From Larus michahellis (taxonomy: Eukaryota; Chordata; Aves; Charadriiformes; Laridae): a DNA stretch of 64,000 nucleotides. A program made the position numbers and the translations under genes. A model generated the notes under the pieces. That model did not search any database. It was not told the origin of the DNA and saw only the letters and a list, made by a program, of their open reading frames with translations. Numbering within the stretch: the stretch's first letter is position 1; each line of letters opens with the position of its first letter. Of this stretch, positions 28,701-43,700 are shown one piece after another. The DNA is taken from assembly GCF_964199755.1 (NCBI RefSeq), contig NC_133899.1:26825446-26889445 (forward strand). Reading direction: 5' to 3'.

Positions 28701-31700
28701 TTGTGAAGATGGGTTTTTTCTGTATTGATCTCTTGCTAGAATTATCTGGTACTTTGTAAGGCTGGGAATGTCCCGCCTTGCTAAAACTCCTATTTTAATC
28801 AGGCGTCCAGCAAATGTTTCTAGCACCTGCAACAAAACACAGAAGTATACAAGAGATGTGAAGGTTTGTATATTTAGCCCTTTAAAGTAGTTTTATTTTT
28901 ATAAAACTTACACAACAGAACACAAGAAGCTCGCTTATTTTATTTGAAACATGGAATTTTTCAGAACAGACTGTACTGATTCTAGGAATCAATAATTTGT
29001 TACTGTGCCAGACGACAACCTGGTGCTCTGCTTCAGTGTAAGGTTCTCCACTATCAGGATGTTTCTAGGCTATTTTTCAAAATATTTTCTAAGATGAGCA
29101 GAATTTTTACAAGTTGGTTCCCTGAGGATTTGTGCCCTTCATCCTTCTGCCCCCAGGATAAGCCCATATCCATCAAACTGAGGGGTGGAAACACACACTG
29201 TGCTTTTGTAATGGCACAAGTACTGACTGAGCAGACAGGATGTGAAATGGGAGAGGTAACCAGCTACTGAACTCACACCACAGCTCCCTCTCTTACTGGT
29301 AACCCTGACTTCAACAGTGTTTCAGCCTCAGGAAAACTTGCATTCATCTCTGAGAAGTGTAAATTACGGCAGGCGGAGGCCAGCCAACAGGTGAGAAGGT
29401 TGTGTGCAGAAGGAATATAGTCGGGAGACACGAGCAGAGAGGAACGAGCGCCCAGCAGATGGGCCCGGCACAGCAGCGTGCCCTATTTCCTTCGGAAGCC
29501 ACGCCAAAAGACAACTTGTTTTTATACATCACATGTACCTGATTTCCACATCGGTGAAACAAGGGAACTGACCTGCACTAATTCATCTTAATCTTGTTTT
29601 TCCTCTTTGTTTCTTAGCCTCAGGTGGTCAGGATTTTTTTCATAGACTTAGTTTTGCATGAGCGCTAACTCTGTAATAATTGGAATAATCAGATTTGTTC
29701 TACAAAAATTACTTACAATCTGTTGGCCCGCTTGGCTAATAGCGCCAAAAACATCTCTAGTGAGCAATAACAAGCTGCTCCAAAGGTAGTCTCTACTTAG
29801 TTTGACATCAGCTAGTTCCTGATGGCTGCTTACACGCATACAGTGTTTCCCGAGTCTTCTGGGCATTTTCCCACCAGTTGAACTGGGCTGCGCTAGAGAA
29901 GGCTAGAACATAACAGATGCCTAAGCCCTTTGCTGCTCTTCTTTCAGCCCACTGAAAAGCAAGTCCAACAGAACCAATAAAAACAGCTCTAACTTTCAGG
30001 CCTCAAACAATACTGATCTGTCTTCAGCTTGTGAAGACAAAATCAAGAAAAGAAAGTCAACTGTAAGAGTGCAACGCATGTTTATACACTAAGTAACAGC
30101 ACCCCATTTGTCTTCTTCACACATTTAGTGTATGCTGGGTTTTTAGAGCCTGTTAGGATGGATAAATATTACTAACAGCCACACTCTCCTCATACCCTGT
30201 CAATGCAGTGGCAGCCTAGTTTAACTCCTCTCTGCTGCTTTGATTATTTTTATAGTTTGGTACTTCTTTAGCTTCTTACTCTGTGTACAGTGCCGACATG
30301 GCACCAAGTGGCAAATCCTGAGAAAAGGGGTGGGAATAATTGCCATCATCAACTACAGCGGCATTAATCCCCCAAAGAATCAAACATGCAAAGAGAACTT
30401 TGGAAGGGTGAATGAGCACTTGTGAAAGCACCAGTCAAACTGAAGAAACAATGTGCTGGGGAATTTCCACACCACCTGCTCCGTGCCTGCAGGTCTTTCA
30501 AAAACAGCGAGCTGGAGTCAGCAGGCTAAGCAGATTATAACAGATAAAGGCTGCTGAGAAATAATAGAAACAAAGGCTAAATTCTGAATGCTCTGGTGCA
30601 TCTTGGGCTGCTCCTCTTCCCTACTCCGGGCTTCAGGCTGGGACAGCAGGTCTCAGGTGGCTTGTTGCTTTTGCTCAGCAGAGCCCAGCTCGGACTGCTG
30701 GCTCCCAGCCAGAGGCAATCGGGCAATGCCTGCAGGAGCACTGGGAGGCTCTGGGCACGGCTCCAAAGGCAGGACGGTGCTGTGGAGCACTGCCCGCTCT
30801 CCTCCACAGCTCCCAGGAGATTTGCTGTCAGACCCAACACCAACCTGTGCCCAATAGCCCCAGGCACCACCGAGCCCTGTCTTCAGCTTTGACCATATCT
30901 ACAGGGAGCCTGGGCCATGGAAAAGCACAGCACCGTCCAGAGATGCCATCCTGGAGCATGCCTGCTAATTAAGACTAATGCACTAATTAGATCAAATAAA
31001 CCACTAACAACAAGCAAACACCAATTCACCAATTGGAAAATACAATCTTGCTAGGAATCTCCAGAGGAAAGGCGGGGGAGGGGGGGAGTAAATCAAGTTA
31101 TCTTTTTCTTAAAATACAGTCAAAAAACATTCACCAAGCCACTTGGAAGTCTAAATGCACAAGAAATTAATTTCTCATATTTGGTTTAGTTTTAAGAATT
31201 TAAAATTCAAAACTTTGTCATTTACCAAACAGTTTGTTGTTGTTACGTTGTTTTTAAAACTGGCCTGCATCTGACAAGCCACGCTACGAGGACAGAGACA
31301 GGAATGTCTGTGCCAGCTTATAAAATAAAGGTATTAAAAAAAAAAAGAAAAGAAAATGTTGACCATGCAAGGGTAACTCAGTGCTTTTTATTTTAATGGG
31401 ATATCACTGAAATAGCATTTTACCCTCCCATCAAACAGTCGGACATGAGGACACCTGAAATGCTGAAGATCAAGCTTAAGGTATGTCTCTAGTAGTGGAA
31501 ACGGAGTCAGTCTCTGAACACAAATATGATTCTCCAGAATTGAAATTAATGTTTTAATTAAAAAGTAATGCCCACAAATGTATAATATTTCAGCACTGGT
31601 TTATTATTTCCTATACTTGTTGCATGGCTTTTTTAGAAAAGGAATTACCATTAAATATACTTTTATGTTTCATCCCTTGACCTAGTTTATAATATGTAAG

Positions 31701-34700
31701 AAAATTATATTGTCACTGTTTGCTCTATGTACACCTCTGTCTGATTTAATCATCCTCTGCAAAACAACCCAAGGAAGACTATTATGAAAGACAGCGGGAT
31801 CCAGTCACCTGGAGCTTCAAAACTAATAAGGAACAGTAAACATAACCTACTTAGAAGAGATACAGAAACAAGCACTACTCAGAGCTATTACATTTACCTT
31901 GCCTCCATACCTTTATTTTTAATTAAAAAGATAATACTTCTGGAAAGTCTCCTCAATCTTTCCAAAACATTTAAGTATTATGTTACCCATTTGAAAACAG
32001 AACTGTAGAATTAATTTAAATTAATTGCTTACTAGGACTTGTGGCTTTTTCTAGCTCATTAAATTGAGTTCAAAAAGCCAACAGATTGATTACCAATATA
32101 TAAAAGACAACTGGTAAAGTTATTCCATACTGCACTAAACTCGCGAAGAATATAAGGTTTTGCTGAACAAAGTATCTTCCCCAGCAAAATCACGCTGCTT
32201 TTTGAAGCTTGTACCTGAGGTTAGTGTAGGACCTGCCGTTTGGAGCTACGACATTTAGCTGAGGACTACCATGTGTAGTACGGGCAGAACTGGCAAGGCA
32301 AAGAACTGTTACTCTTTCAGCTACACCTCACTAAAACCTGCTGTTAATCTGTTTTCTCTTGGCACAATAAAAAACAAAGGCTCTAAACAAACGACCTAGC
32401 CTAATTATTTTACTGCAGATTTGCAAGCATTCTTTACCAAAGAAAACCAAGAAATCTCCCAAGCATAAATAACAGTTTGTATTGCATTTCTGTCAGAGCA
32501 GAGAAGGAGGGGGTTGAGAGAAACCAGCCACTAAGTAGACCATACGTTCACAAAACAAAGACGTCAAGTCCACTTCTAGCCCCAGGAAAGGTGAACTGCA
32601 GAAGCTCTCCACAGCGCTCCCAGCCTCCATGGACGCACCTGACCAGCTTTATATACTCACACTGCACTTCAATGGAGCTGCCCCTTCCCTTCATCTCCTT
32701 CCCCTGCCCTCCCAACTCTCCCAGCTCCAGCATCTTCAATGCACAATAAGCCACAGACCCCTTCCAGATGTGCTGGGGCAGACACAGAATCGGTGTGCAA
32801 TAAAATGAGACTACGTTGTGTGCTGGTGAGGTAACATCACACCTACAGCTGTGCGGGAACGTTAATGTGCCCCACTGGTCTGCCTTAACCAGGGACCACT
32901 AAAACCAGGAGTAGGGCAGCAACACAGGCAGCTCCAGAACACAAATACAGGTTTCAGATGCAGCTGTGCATCACACAGACATCATGCTGCTCCTGTCCAG
33001 ATGTTCAAATTTTCAACAAAGGGAGCGAAGGAAAGGGGAAAGAAGAGACTTCTTCCAGGCTTTAGCCCCACCACCCATAGCTGGAAACGCAGCTCAAAAG
33101 GTGTATTTATCACAAGTCTTCATGATAGAATTACGATCATACTGTCCTGGGGGAGAACAAACCAGTTTTGCAGTAAGCCATGAAATCAACCAAGGCCTAG
33201 TTCTAGAGCATTCAATGCCTTGTTGTAGGACTGAAACTAGAAGGGTTTGGGTTTGTGCTGCCTTGAGAGGCGTCAGTATGGTAACCTAATATTCCTGAAA
33301 GCAACTTCCAGGAGGAAGCCACAGGAGCAAAACATGTTTAGTCTCTGCCAACCATAACCCCAGGGTGAGTGAGAGAGTCTCGAGACTACCAAAGAAGAAA
33401 GTACCCGTGGTTGCAGAGCCCAGTGGTGACCAGAGAACAGCCAGCCCCACCGCTGTAGCAGCACATCCCACGGATCACCTTGGGCAGCTTACACATACCC
33501 TTTCACCAACTGCAAAGAAACTTTTTGGGCACACAGAGTACATAAAGTTCACGTATAGAGTGAGAACAGTTTATTGTAACGTTTGATGAAGCCTCTCAAA
33601 TCACAGTATACTACATCAAAGAAGGGAGGGAGGACAATTATTAACATAAAAAAAAAAGTGGATTTATGACAGAGAAGGCAACCAAGAAAGGCATTTGGAG
33701 CTACGACTAGTGCTCAGTTTTAGTTATTCTCCCTGTAAAGCTCTGGAGTCACGACAAAGAAACAAACTCTAAACATGAGGGAGAAAAGTGCTATTTTGTG
33801 TAAGCTTTCTACTGACATTTTCTTACCTTCCCAATGATGAAAATAAAGGAACAGGGACACAGCAGGGTACAGTGTTTTTAAGCTGACCTTATAATTCTCC
33901 AAAACCAATACCAATCAACCTAGTAATGATCTTGGCGCCTCAAAGTTTTGTTGTCAAGTTTATATTAACTCATTCAGACACTTCCCAGTCTTCCCACTCT
34001 CCAGAGATCTGTTACCCATTGAACATACACCAGTCTTCCCTGGAAGCTGGTATTCACCAGAAAGATACAATAGTTTGTCCTCTTCCAACATCTTGATTTT
34101 CTCCTATTATAACATTTTTTATTTCTTAAAAGTTACAAAAAAAGATGGCCTACAGTTTTTACTTTTCAATTAATTTCACTGAGAACATTTTTACTCTTAC
34201 TCAGGAAGTCGTAAGAAAGAAGTGCCTTTTCTTTATCAATCTGCCATTCAGTAAATGTCAGCACTTTGCCACGAGACAGAAAGAAGCATCCTATGGAGGA
34301 TGTTTCATATCCTCAATTTGCAAGGCTGAATATTTTTCTTTTATATTTAGAGATATAACCTGCCAGGAAAGCATCAAGAATGCAGCACTACCAAAACTAC
34401 TTTCTTTCAAGAGTGACTATTTATTAGCCAGCAGTTGCACACAAAATTAACAAGTTGTAGGGTGGAAAAAAAACCCACAAATACAGCAAAAATCAGCTTT
34501 GTTCAACTCCAGTAACAATCAGCTACTCTACTAGTCTGAGCTGATAGCAGCATCTAGACACAGACCACAATACACCTTCAGTACTCCATCAAATGTAGCC
34601 CTTTGTACGTAATTACTAAGGGCATCATAAACCAAAACCAAACCAAATACACATGCAGTAATCTGTGCAGGTGAATATTTAAAACAGGATCTTAAACTCC

Positions 34701-37700
34701 TAGCAGTCTCTTCTCACAGGTAGCCAGTCAATACTCTTGGCATTTCTCACAAATAGAGAAATTTGGCTCTAAACAGAAATAATTTCATTTAAGCATTTAT
34801 TCTCATAATTAAGGCTTGAACAAAAGAGTTGGGATCATTTTTTGTGAGACAGCATCAGAATTATTTGTTCAGGATAGGCAGAGGAAGAGCCTCTACCCAT
34901 TGCCTCAAAAAGTCAGCTCTTCTCAAGAATAATGGTTTCCTGGAAGAAATCTCCAAGATCCAGGATGCCCTCACTGGGTAGCAATAATCCAACTTCCAAA
35001 ATTACATGGAAAATTCCTTACAAAACTGCAGTCAGTGTTCGCACTGCACTAAAACATAACTTAAGACACTACCTGTGTCATGGATTGATTCACATTGTGC
35101 CTAACTTCAAGGTACCTACCCCACAGCAATGTAGCTGCTCCACGAATAACGTTCAACAGTACCTTTGTGAGGAAAATCTGATAACTGCCAAAAAAATACA
35201 GTCCACTTCAGCACATTTTCAATGAATCTTGTGATTCTGTACACTAGGTAGTTGGCCATGAAATCAAATCATCAGACAACCAAACATTTAAGCAAGCATC
35301 ATTTCCAGCATTCATCAAGAAATTGCCTTCTCAGTGAATTTCAGATCAGAGTCTGTGATGCTGCCCATAACTAAGAGGCCAAACATCCTCCCAATGGAAC
35401 TATCTGCCTCACTGCAACCAGTGAATTCCGCTTTTCCGTAAAAAACTAACCAACCAACCAAACAACCCACATGCTAAATTCATTAGGAAAGAACTGTTCT
35501 CTCAGGACATCCCCACTGGCAGTTGTTCGTCCATTTGCAAATTCTCCAAGAAACAACAGTCCTTGGCTGGTCAGCTTTGGCTGACAGAAGGAACACTTTG
35601 TAGGAACAGCAGGATTTCAGGCTGTGGTATCAGAATTACACGGTCAGGACCTGCACATCTTTGGCTTCTAAGGCAATTACTGCTTCATCGTCACACCAAG
35701 ATCAGCCCCTGGGACTAGGTAACTAAAGTTGATCCTGGCAGAAAGATACTGAGCAGAAAAAAAAAAAAGGGGGGATTAAACATCGCATCACAGAGTCAAC
35801 AGTTACATTCCTAACCTTTGGTTTCCTCCTGCAAGCATCTCAACAGTGTAGGGGAGAGGACTATTTTCCTATTATTCTAAAATTCTAAAGGCCCAGAGGT
35901 TCCTCTTTCCTGCCTTAAAAAAAAAAAAAAGGACCACAACACTTATTTCACATTAAAGTTGGAAGGAAAGACAACCACAAATAGAACCACGTGCTCCACA
36001 CAGATCCCTGATTCAAATTCAGATCCTGCTTGCTGGCCTGGTAACAGGTCTGCTCCTCCACCTCTTTCTCATAAAGGCTTGCCCCAGCAATGGCAAAATT
36101 GGGCAGCTGTCAACTTCCAAAGGTGGACTTTCAATAATAAAATGAGCCATGGTTTTTACACTCCTAACTGCATCCAGTTTGGAATGACCTCGCAGGCACT
36201 TCTGAATAAAATGAAAGATCTGTCTTTCAAGCATGGTTTGAAAACATTAAAAGAAAATCATAATAAAGAAGGATTAACAGGGCATGAAGAGCAGTGGGGA
36301 AAAAAGATGATGAAGAGAATGGCTAGGAAAACAGCACGAGTTAAAGTGAAAAAACATAGGAAACACGAACTTTTTTAAGATCTACACTGCTTGGATGCTA
36401 CAGCGCCGGCTGAAGCCGCAGAGCATGAGGACCGCTAGCAAAGCGGCGCTGGCTGCGTGCGGGGCCCCCTGCCGGAGCTCTGCCCTGCTCCGCCAGCCGG
36501 GAGCGCAGTGCGGGCAGCCGCACATCCCTCCCTCCCTGCCGGCAGGGTACTGCCCCGGCGGCAGGCGGGCAGAGGGGGGGCCCCCTCCGCCCTCAAATCC
36601 CTGGGCAGGGCGAGCCCTTCATAAAGCGGCGCGGCGGCGGCAGCGCGCCCAGCCCGCTCCCCGGCTCTGCTCGGCGCGATGGAGACGGGCGGGTGCCGCA
36701 TGGGCGGCGCGGAGCCGGGCGGCCCGGCCATGATCACGCTGGAGGACCTGGACGGGATGGCGCAGGAGAGTCCCGATTCGGCGTACCACAGCAACGGGAG
36801 CAGCCTGGAGGAGGAGGCCGAGCGGATGGAGGACGAGGAGCAGGAGCGGCTGCTGAGCTACTGGCAGAGCGTGGGCAGGGGGCACCAGGTGGACGTGCCC
36901 CGGGGTAAGAGCCGGCCGGGCCGCGCTAAGCCGCTTACACCCACAGCGGCCCGCTGGGCTTTGGGGGATTAGGGAGCGGCATTTCGGGGTTTACCGGCCG
37001 GTACCGTAACCTTCCCGGGTACTTCTGACCTTCAGCTGCAGGATGTCCCCCTCGGCAGCCCCCCGCGCTTCAGCGATGCCGGTGACGGGTTCTCCGGCAG
37101 GGAACAGGACCCCAGCAAACCTCCCCCTTCTCCACAGAGAACCTGTCCTCGGGGTTGGCACCCAGCTGTCCCAGAGGGAGGTGTGGGGCAGGGCCAGGGG
37201 GGGATGGGGCACGGCCCCATCTGCCCCCCCTTCACCCCCAGCCAGGCTGGGGAAGGGGCTGAGGTGAGGGGGGAGGTGGTACAGCATAGGGTGTTGCCAT
37301 CATCACCCATTGCATTTCTGCACACTTCTGATACATACAGTCCGAGCTAAAGCCCTGCACTGGGAGATTCAAAAGATTTTTCTAACAGAAAAGTGGATGT
37401 AGTAGTAGTGGGTTGACCTGTTCATACTAAAAAGGACTGATTTGAGTTTTCAGTCTTAATTAAAAAATTAAGTTTGGCCACCTGCAAAAGCATTAATCTT
37501 AAGAATCTCTCCTCACTGTAGCTATCCAAGAGGTCAGTTCTTTAAAGAAAGATGCTTGAATTGAAAGATAGCACAGTGTAAACAAGCAAAAGGATTGACT
37601 TTGCTTTTTGACAGTAAGCCTCCCAGGCTTATCTTACTAAGAAACTGTTTATTTTCAAATTTAAGAAAGACTGAAGAATCTGAAAAATTGTAACAAGTCA

Positions 37701-40700
37701 GATAACTCCTAACAAGCAGCAGAGATAACTGCAAACTTAGCTCTTTCAGAAACTCTAACTGATCTGCACTGTCCTGTGTAGAGAAGTACAGAGAGCTCCT
37801 TGGCATCTCTACTGTTCAGATAAATCACCTTCTAAGAGGAGGGGAAGCAGCAAAACCTTGAACAACAGTCTGCACTAGACACTACCAAAATGAAATGACT
37901 GTTACTGGAAAACTTTTTCTAGATTCCAACACAGCAAGAGGGGCACAACCTCCTTTTCAAGTCATGCCTAGAAGTCTCCTCTTATCTTTCTAATGTTTTA
38001 ACAATGCAAATCAACGCCCTGTCAGCTACTAACAGAAGGGCAAGCTCAGTCTGAACAGAGCTCCCTGGCTTGCCTCGTTCTCGCTGCCCGCAGGAGGGGT
38101 CCTTGTGCCATCTCGTCCCTCCGGCAGCCGCAGGTTTTCATCTGTAATCAGTGCATCGTGTCTGACAGCTTTGGGGTCTACAGGGGCACAGAGAGAGGGG
38201 AGTGGAGCTCCCTATTTAAGGCATTAAGCATGAACACACAGACATTAAGTTGCTCCTTAAGAGTACCTTTGTGTATCAGAAAACAAGATTCCTTCCCACA
38301 AAATTATCTGGTATTCTATGGGTTATTATATTATAATATATAATATATAATATTATAATATTATATGGGTATTTCAATGCCCTGTTTCACTGAGATTTAT
38401 GAGGCAGGATATCAAGTCTAGGAAATAAGTCAAAGGTAGTATTTTACCACATTTTAGCTACTGTATTATAAAAGGTTTACTCTGTAATGCTACACAAGTG
38501 TTACAAAAATCTAAATGGAAGATTTTTCTTCAGATATTGTCCAGGGCTATAGGTCAAGAGTGACTGCATCTCAACTAGAACAGCCTAGGAGAGTTTGCCA
38601 GATTAGTTTACATGGTCCATTCAAAGTTCAAGCTAACTGTCAGCATCCATGCTAGTATCCAGCCAGCTAAAGAGTACTCGAGCCTCAGGGAACACAGAGA
38701 GGAAAAGTTGCTGACTTTCTGGGAGGAGAAATCCTCCCAGTCAGCAGGGAGCAAACCGCCTCTCTTGACTGCTGTGTCCCATCCAAGCAGCTGGTGTCAC
38801 TGCCTAAGCCATGATTTAAGAAAATACAAGAACTTTACCTGGCCGGCTATTGACTGCCAGCCTGGTAACTGTGCAGAGCACTTGAGACCTTAATAACAGA
38901 GTGTATATTTCCTGTAGTCTAGTGGTAAAATCTGCAAAATAAGAACATTATCAAGCCTTTCATCAATAGTTCCAGACTGCCACAAGCTCTGACACCTGTT
39001 TTGTTCTATGGTGACAACATACCTTTCAAAAAGATGACTTGCTTTGTAGCTTTTGTTTAGCACCTTTTAAGGGTTACAGGAACACAGTAAGCATTCTAGA
39101 AAAATCTAAGATTTTGTGAGATGTGAACAACAGATATTTACATGGCTGGCATTTCAATTTATCACTTAATCCTATAGACTGGCCGGCCTATGCCAAAGCT
39201 TGCAACAAAAAGGTAAAAGAAAATGAAAGGTGCAGGAAGGTATAAGCTAATTTTCTTGGCTTGAAAACTCCATTGTATCTACTCCCAGTAGAAGCAGAAA
39301 ACACGCTACAGCATGTTTACCTTAGATTTCTCAATTCTAATTTCAATACAAGCACAGTCATTAACAAGCAAGCTCAGGAAAACCCATCAAAACCATCTAC
39401 TTGCTAAAGCATAAAGCTGTCGAAAGATACTCAGTGTACAAAGCAGCATGCGCTGAGCTCAGGTACCCAGGCTCCACATCAAACTTCAGACCTGGAATCG
39501 CGGGTGGTTTTCCATCTGTTCCAATGTATGTCCCCTGCTGAGGTGACCTCACATAAGTGGCCCAGGGGCCACTGGACAGCCATAACCTCTGTGGCTGACG
39601 GAAGCGTGCAGGGAAGGACTGCAGAGCCCCCATCACTGGGTCGTGCCCAGACTGCAGCCTCACAACACAGCCCACCCCAGCCCAGTACTGACCCTGCTTA
39701 CACCTCCTAGAGCTGTTCCCCAGTTGCTCTCTCTAAGGTGCACCTCTAGTGCTTCTTTTCAGCATGAAGGTTTTGGTTCCCAGCATTACAAAGGCTGTCT
39801 CCTCTGCCCTAGAATGACAAAGTTGTATGCGCATGTACATTACTTAAGGGCACAGCTGACAAGTACATCCCACTTCAGAGACACTCCCAACAGGTCTGAT
39901 CAGACACAAATTAAGACATACAACAATTTAAATACTGTTCAATCTTGCTGCTATGCACAAGGCTTGTCAAAGGTGCCTCATCTACATAAACCCCTTTGTA
40001 AAGATTTGCCTCTTGCATAATACCTACCTATAGTAGCAACTGCAATCACAGTTTTGAAATTTAGTTAACCAAGCCTTTACACTGCTACAACTTGTCTTGC
40101 CTTTTGTCACACCAGTATTCAAGTTTGCAAGCTTGGACTGACAGATGACATGCAAATCATGCAACTCACTTGGCTTTTAGGCAGCATAATATTATATATA
40201 GTATAGTATTGTGCAGTTAAAATACTTATAATCCAAATGTTATACTGTCATGCCTGACAGGCACGGATTCATGAACTGAAGAATAAAACTCCCAAAAGGA
40301 CTTTAATTAGTTGTAATTTCTATCCTGTGCATTAATATGGAATAAATTAAAAAAAAAAAGAAAAAATATAAATCTCCCACATTTATCAATAAAGGAATCT
40401 AATAATAGAGTTAACTTTTCTAGAGTCCCCAAGTGTTTCCTAATTCTTGAATACTCTGTGGAAAATTCAGTGCTGAAGTCTAATCTACTTATAATTTTCT
40501 CAGCCTCCAAAGAGATCAATTTTACATGTCAGTTATTACTTACATTTTAAATGTTTCCCAATGACATTTAAAAAAAAATGTTTAACATTAACCAAGTATA
40601 GCCTTCTCCCCTTTATTAAAAGGATCTTTACTATTCCAAATAGTCTTAAAACTAAAACCCCTGCACTGGATGTCAGGAGATGTAGGTTTGATTCCCAGCT

Positions 40701-43700
40701 CAGCTACAGATTTACTAAGTGACCTAGGCCAAGTTAATTCTCCTGCATCTTAATTCTCCTCTTCTCTGAAACATGGATAAGACTCTCTTCCCCCATCGTC
40801 CTGCCTTTTCCACTAAAGATACTGAGGCACTTAAAACACCCAAGAGAAGGGCTCTTACTTCAGTTGAAGCTCTAGTCCTTTTCATGTATGCCTGATACAT
40901 ACCACGAGGTAGTATGGCAGAAATTCACATCCAGACTTTAAAACACTGTATATGAAAATTAAGTTTCTCAACCTCTATCAAAATACACAAGTGCTTATAT
41001 TACTTCAGCTTGAAAGGCAAGGGACTAACTCTTTTGGAAGAGATGCCTTCCATTCCTAAGACTAACCTTATATTCAGAGTTTCCAAGCCTGTCTGATAGG
41101 GATCAACTTCTAAGCAGAATTTATTTATGAACTGCAGCTGGAATTGACGTCAAGGCAACGATAGTTGCAAATACACCTAATCCATCCATATTTAAATGAC
41201 AAAACTGAAGCAGAACAGAAATACTAGAATATACTAGTACTATATATGCAAGTATAATATATTTGCTCCTTCTATCCATTTGAGCTTGGCTGGGAAGTGT
41301 TAACGATTAATACAGACTGGACGATTGCTAGGGTCACTACATCTAGAAACGGAGAATAAGTTTTCTATTTAATTTCTTACAAAATGTGAGAATCACTCAA
41401 ATGCACATTTCAGTTCCATCTCAGTTTTGGTAAGCGAACGTGTAGGTGCTTAGAGTTCTTCAACAATAGTCAAGCATTAACACTCTCCTTCACATAATGA
41501 TCCGCCACGAAAATGCAAGAGCTCAGATCAGAAGTGATGACACATGTTAGACTGTGCTCCGAGCCCTCCTTCTTCCAAAGGGCAAGACAACAGCAAACAT
41601 AAGAAGCATGCAAAACTCACGGTGTCCCTATTAGTCACATAAAGTTGGTATGTTACACTTAAGATTTACTAGTGCTTTTTGGTAACTATGAATATTTGAG
41701 AACATTGAACCACTCTATTTCTTTCAGCCAGATGTAATGGAACCATAACACTGAAACGTTTCAATTTTGCTAAATGTTAATATTCACTCTCAGTCAACAG
41801 TTTTCTGTCCCTTCCAAACTGAAATAAACCCTTTAATCTAATATACTTGGTATCTAATCGGACAGCACATATGTATAAAACCACTATGCAACAAAAAGCA
41901 ATTGTGTTCAATAAGCACAAATCTATGTTCTAATTTCTTTGTTAAAAAATCATGTCTTCTTGAGATACAGTTCTTCAGTGAAGTATACGCTGAGGAATTT
42001 TAAATTTCCTCATCTTACATTTCTTTAGCTTAACAGGACACTCTTCTCCTCCCTCACCTATACTATCTTCAATCCCCCCTCCACACCCCACCTTCGCTTT
42101 CTCCCCTCCAGCCTGCGCACATCGGGCTCTCCAGCCCCTCCTGTGCTTCACCCTGCCCTAACCAGGCAGGCAGCCCTCCAACAAATTATCTTGAGTTCCT
42201 CAATGCCACTGCTGTACCATGAAACCCCAAACCAGGCACAGCAGGGGAAATGTGGCTTCACGAGCACTGGACAGAACAGCCAGTCACACCCTTGAGCAGC
42301 TGGCTGCAGTCTTGCTGACACAGCCCCGTGTATGCCCTGTTCTGTGATGTCTCCTTCTGAAGCTACAAACAAAAGTTCATGTTCTCTTCCACTTCTTAAT
42401 GAAGATATTTGTTTGCCTTTGGTTTTGAAATCCTGCCCTCCTGTAAGGTCTTACTACAAGGGCATGCATTAAAAAAAAGTAAATATTATGCAATTCACTT
42501 AAGACCCAGAACTCCACTTTGCATAGAGGAGCTGGATCACCACAGCATCACAGCTGAAACACTCTCCTTCAGTTTCAGCTCTAACGCTCCCAGAGACTGC
42601 AACTAGGAGTGAATCACAGAGAAAAGCAGTGTGATAGCGGGGCAGCATGGCTAGCACAGCACCAGCAGCTCGGGCACTGCAGCCTCCGAGTGCCAACACG
42701 GGCCTTACACCCAACATATGTCCTGACTACTGAGTAGCACTGAAATGTGTGTAATATCAAGTGCTAAAGTAGAATATTAGACATAAAACACCATTTGGAA
42801 GTGATGAAAGTTTCCACAGTGATATTTCCTTGAACAAGAGCAGCTAACTCAATTTACTTCTTCATGTGGATACACATTAATCCAACACCAAAAGAGTTAG
42901 AAGAGTTTCTAGAATCGGCAGTGTCATCTGCACAGAGACAAAAGTCCATTAACCTTTCCTATTAATATTGAAGCGCAAACTAAACTTGTTAAAAACACAA
43001 AGTCGCCTGAAGTTTAACTAAGAGGAAGTAGAATGAGACACATATTCTTCTTATTTCTACAGCTTCACCTCTAAAACTGGAAATGTATCATTTTGTTGCA
43101 GACATGGCAGAGCCAATTCAGCAGCTGACTCGGAACAACAGCCCCCAGGAGAGACAGACCATCCCCTTCACTCTCATCCACCGCAAAGAAAAGGTACCGT
43201 TTCCCTTCCCAGCTGAGCTTGGAACAACATTTTCAGTACTCATATCTAGCTCACAAAAATATGTTTCTTCATAAAATTATTTTAACAATTTAGGATTTTT
43301 AACATCATAAGTGCAAAGCATTATAACTGGATAACTACAGTTAATTTTTAGCATCTCAACATTTTTACATGCGTGAATTTTTCTTTTTTGTAAGGTAGAA
43401 ACTATCAGGAAAGTCAGAAGATGGTCAGGAATTACAGCCTTTGTGACTTTTTAGAATTAATTTAACAAAAACCCCTTAAATTTTGACATTTGAAATAAAA
43501 TGCCTATTTTCTTCATTTAAATCAATGCATTTGCTTCTTTACACAATCACATTAATAAAACCTTAGCAAAGAATACTTGAAAGAGATTAATATTTGAAAT
43601 TAAAATGTAACATGTATTTTCATATCGTGGGTCATTATCAAACAAAGCAGCAATTTGCAAACCCATCTTATCAAACCCATCTTATCCTCTAATGAAAAAC

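Noticed and set aside
29648-29866. Minus-strand 72-codon frame considered as an extra FANCM exon
   Set aside because: FANCM exons 4 and 5 already join without a gap, and the translation does not resemble any part of FANCM.
35959-36378. 139-codon plus-strand open frame just upstream of the SOUL-like CpG island
   Set aside because: No recognisable domain, low-complexity Lys-rich tail, AT-rich intronic composition and no splice link to the real gene. Probably chance.
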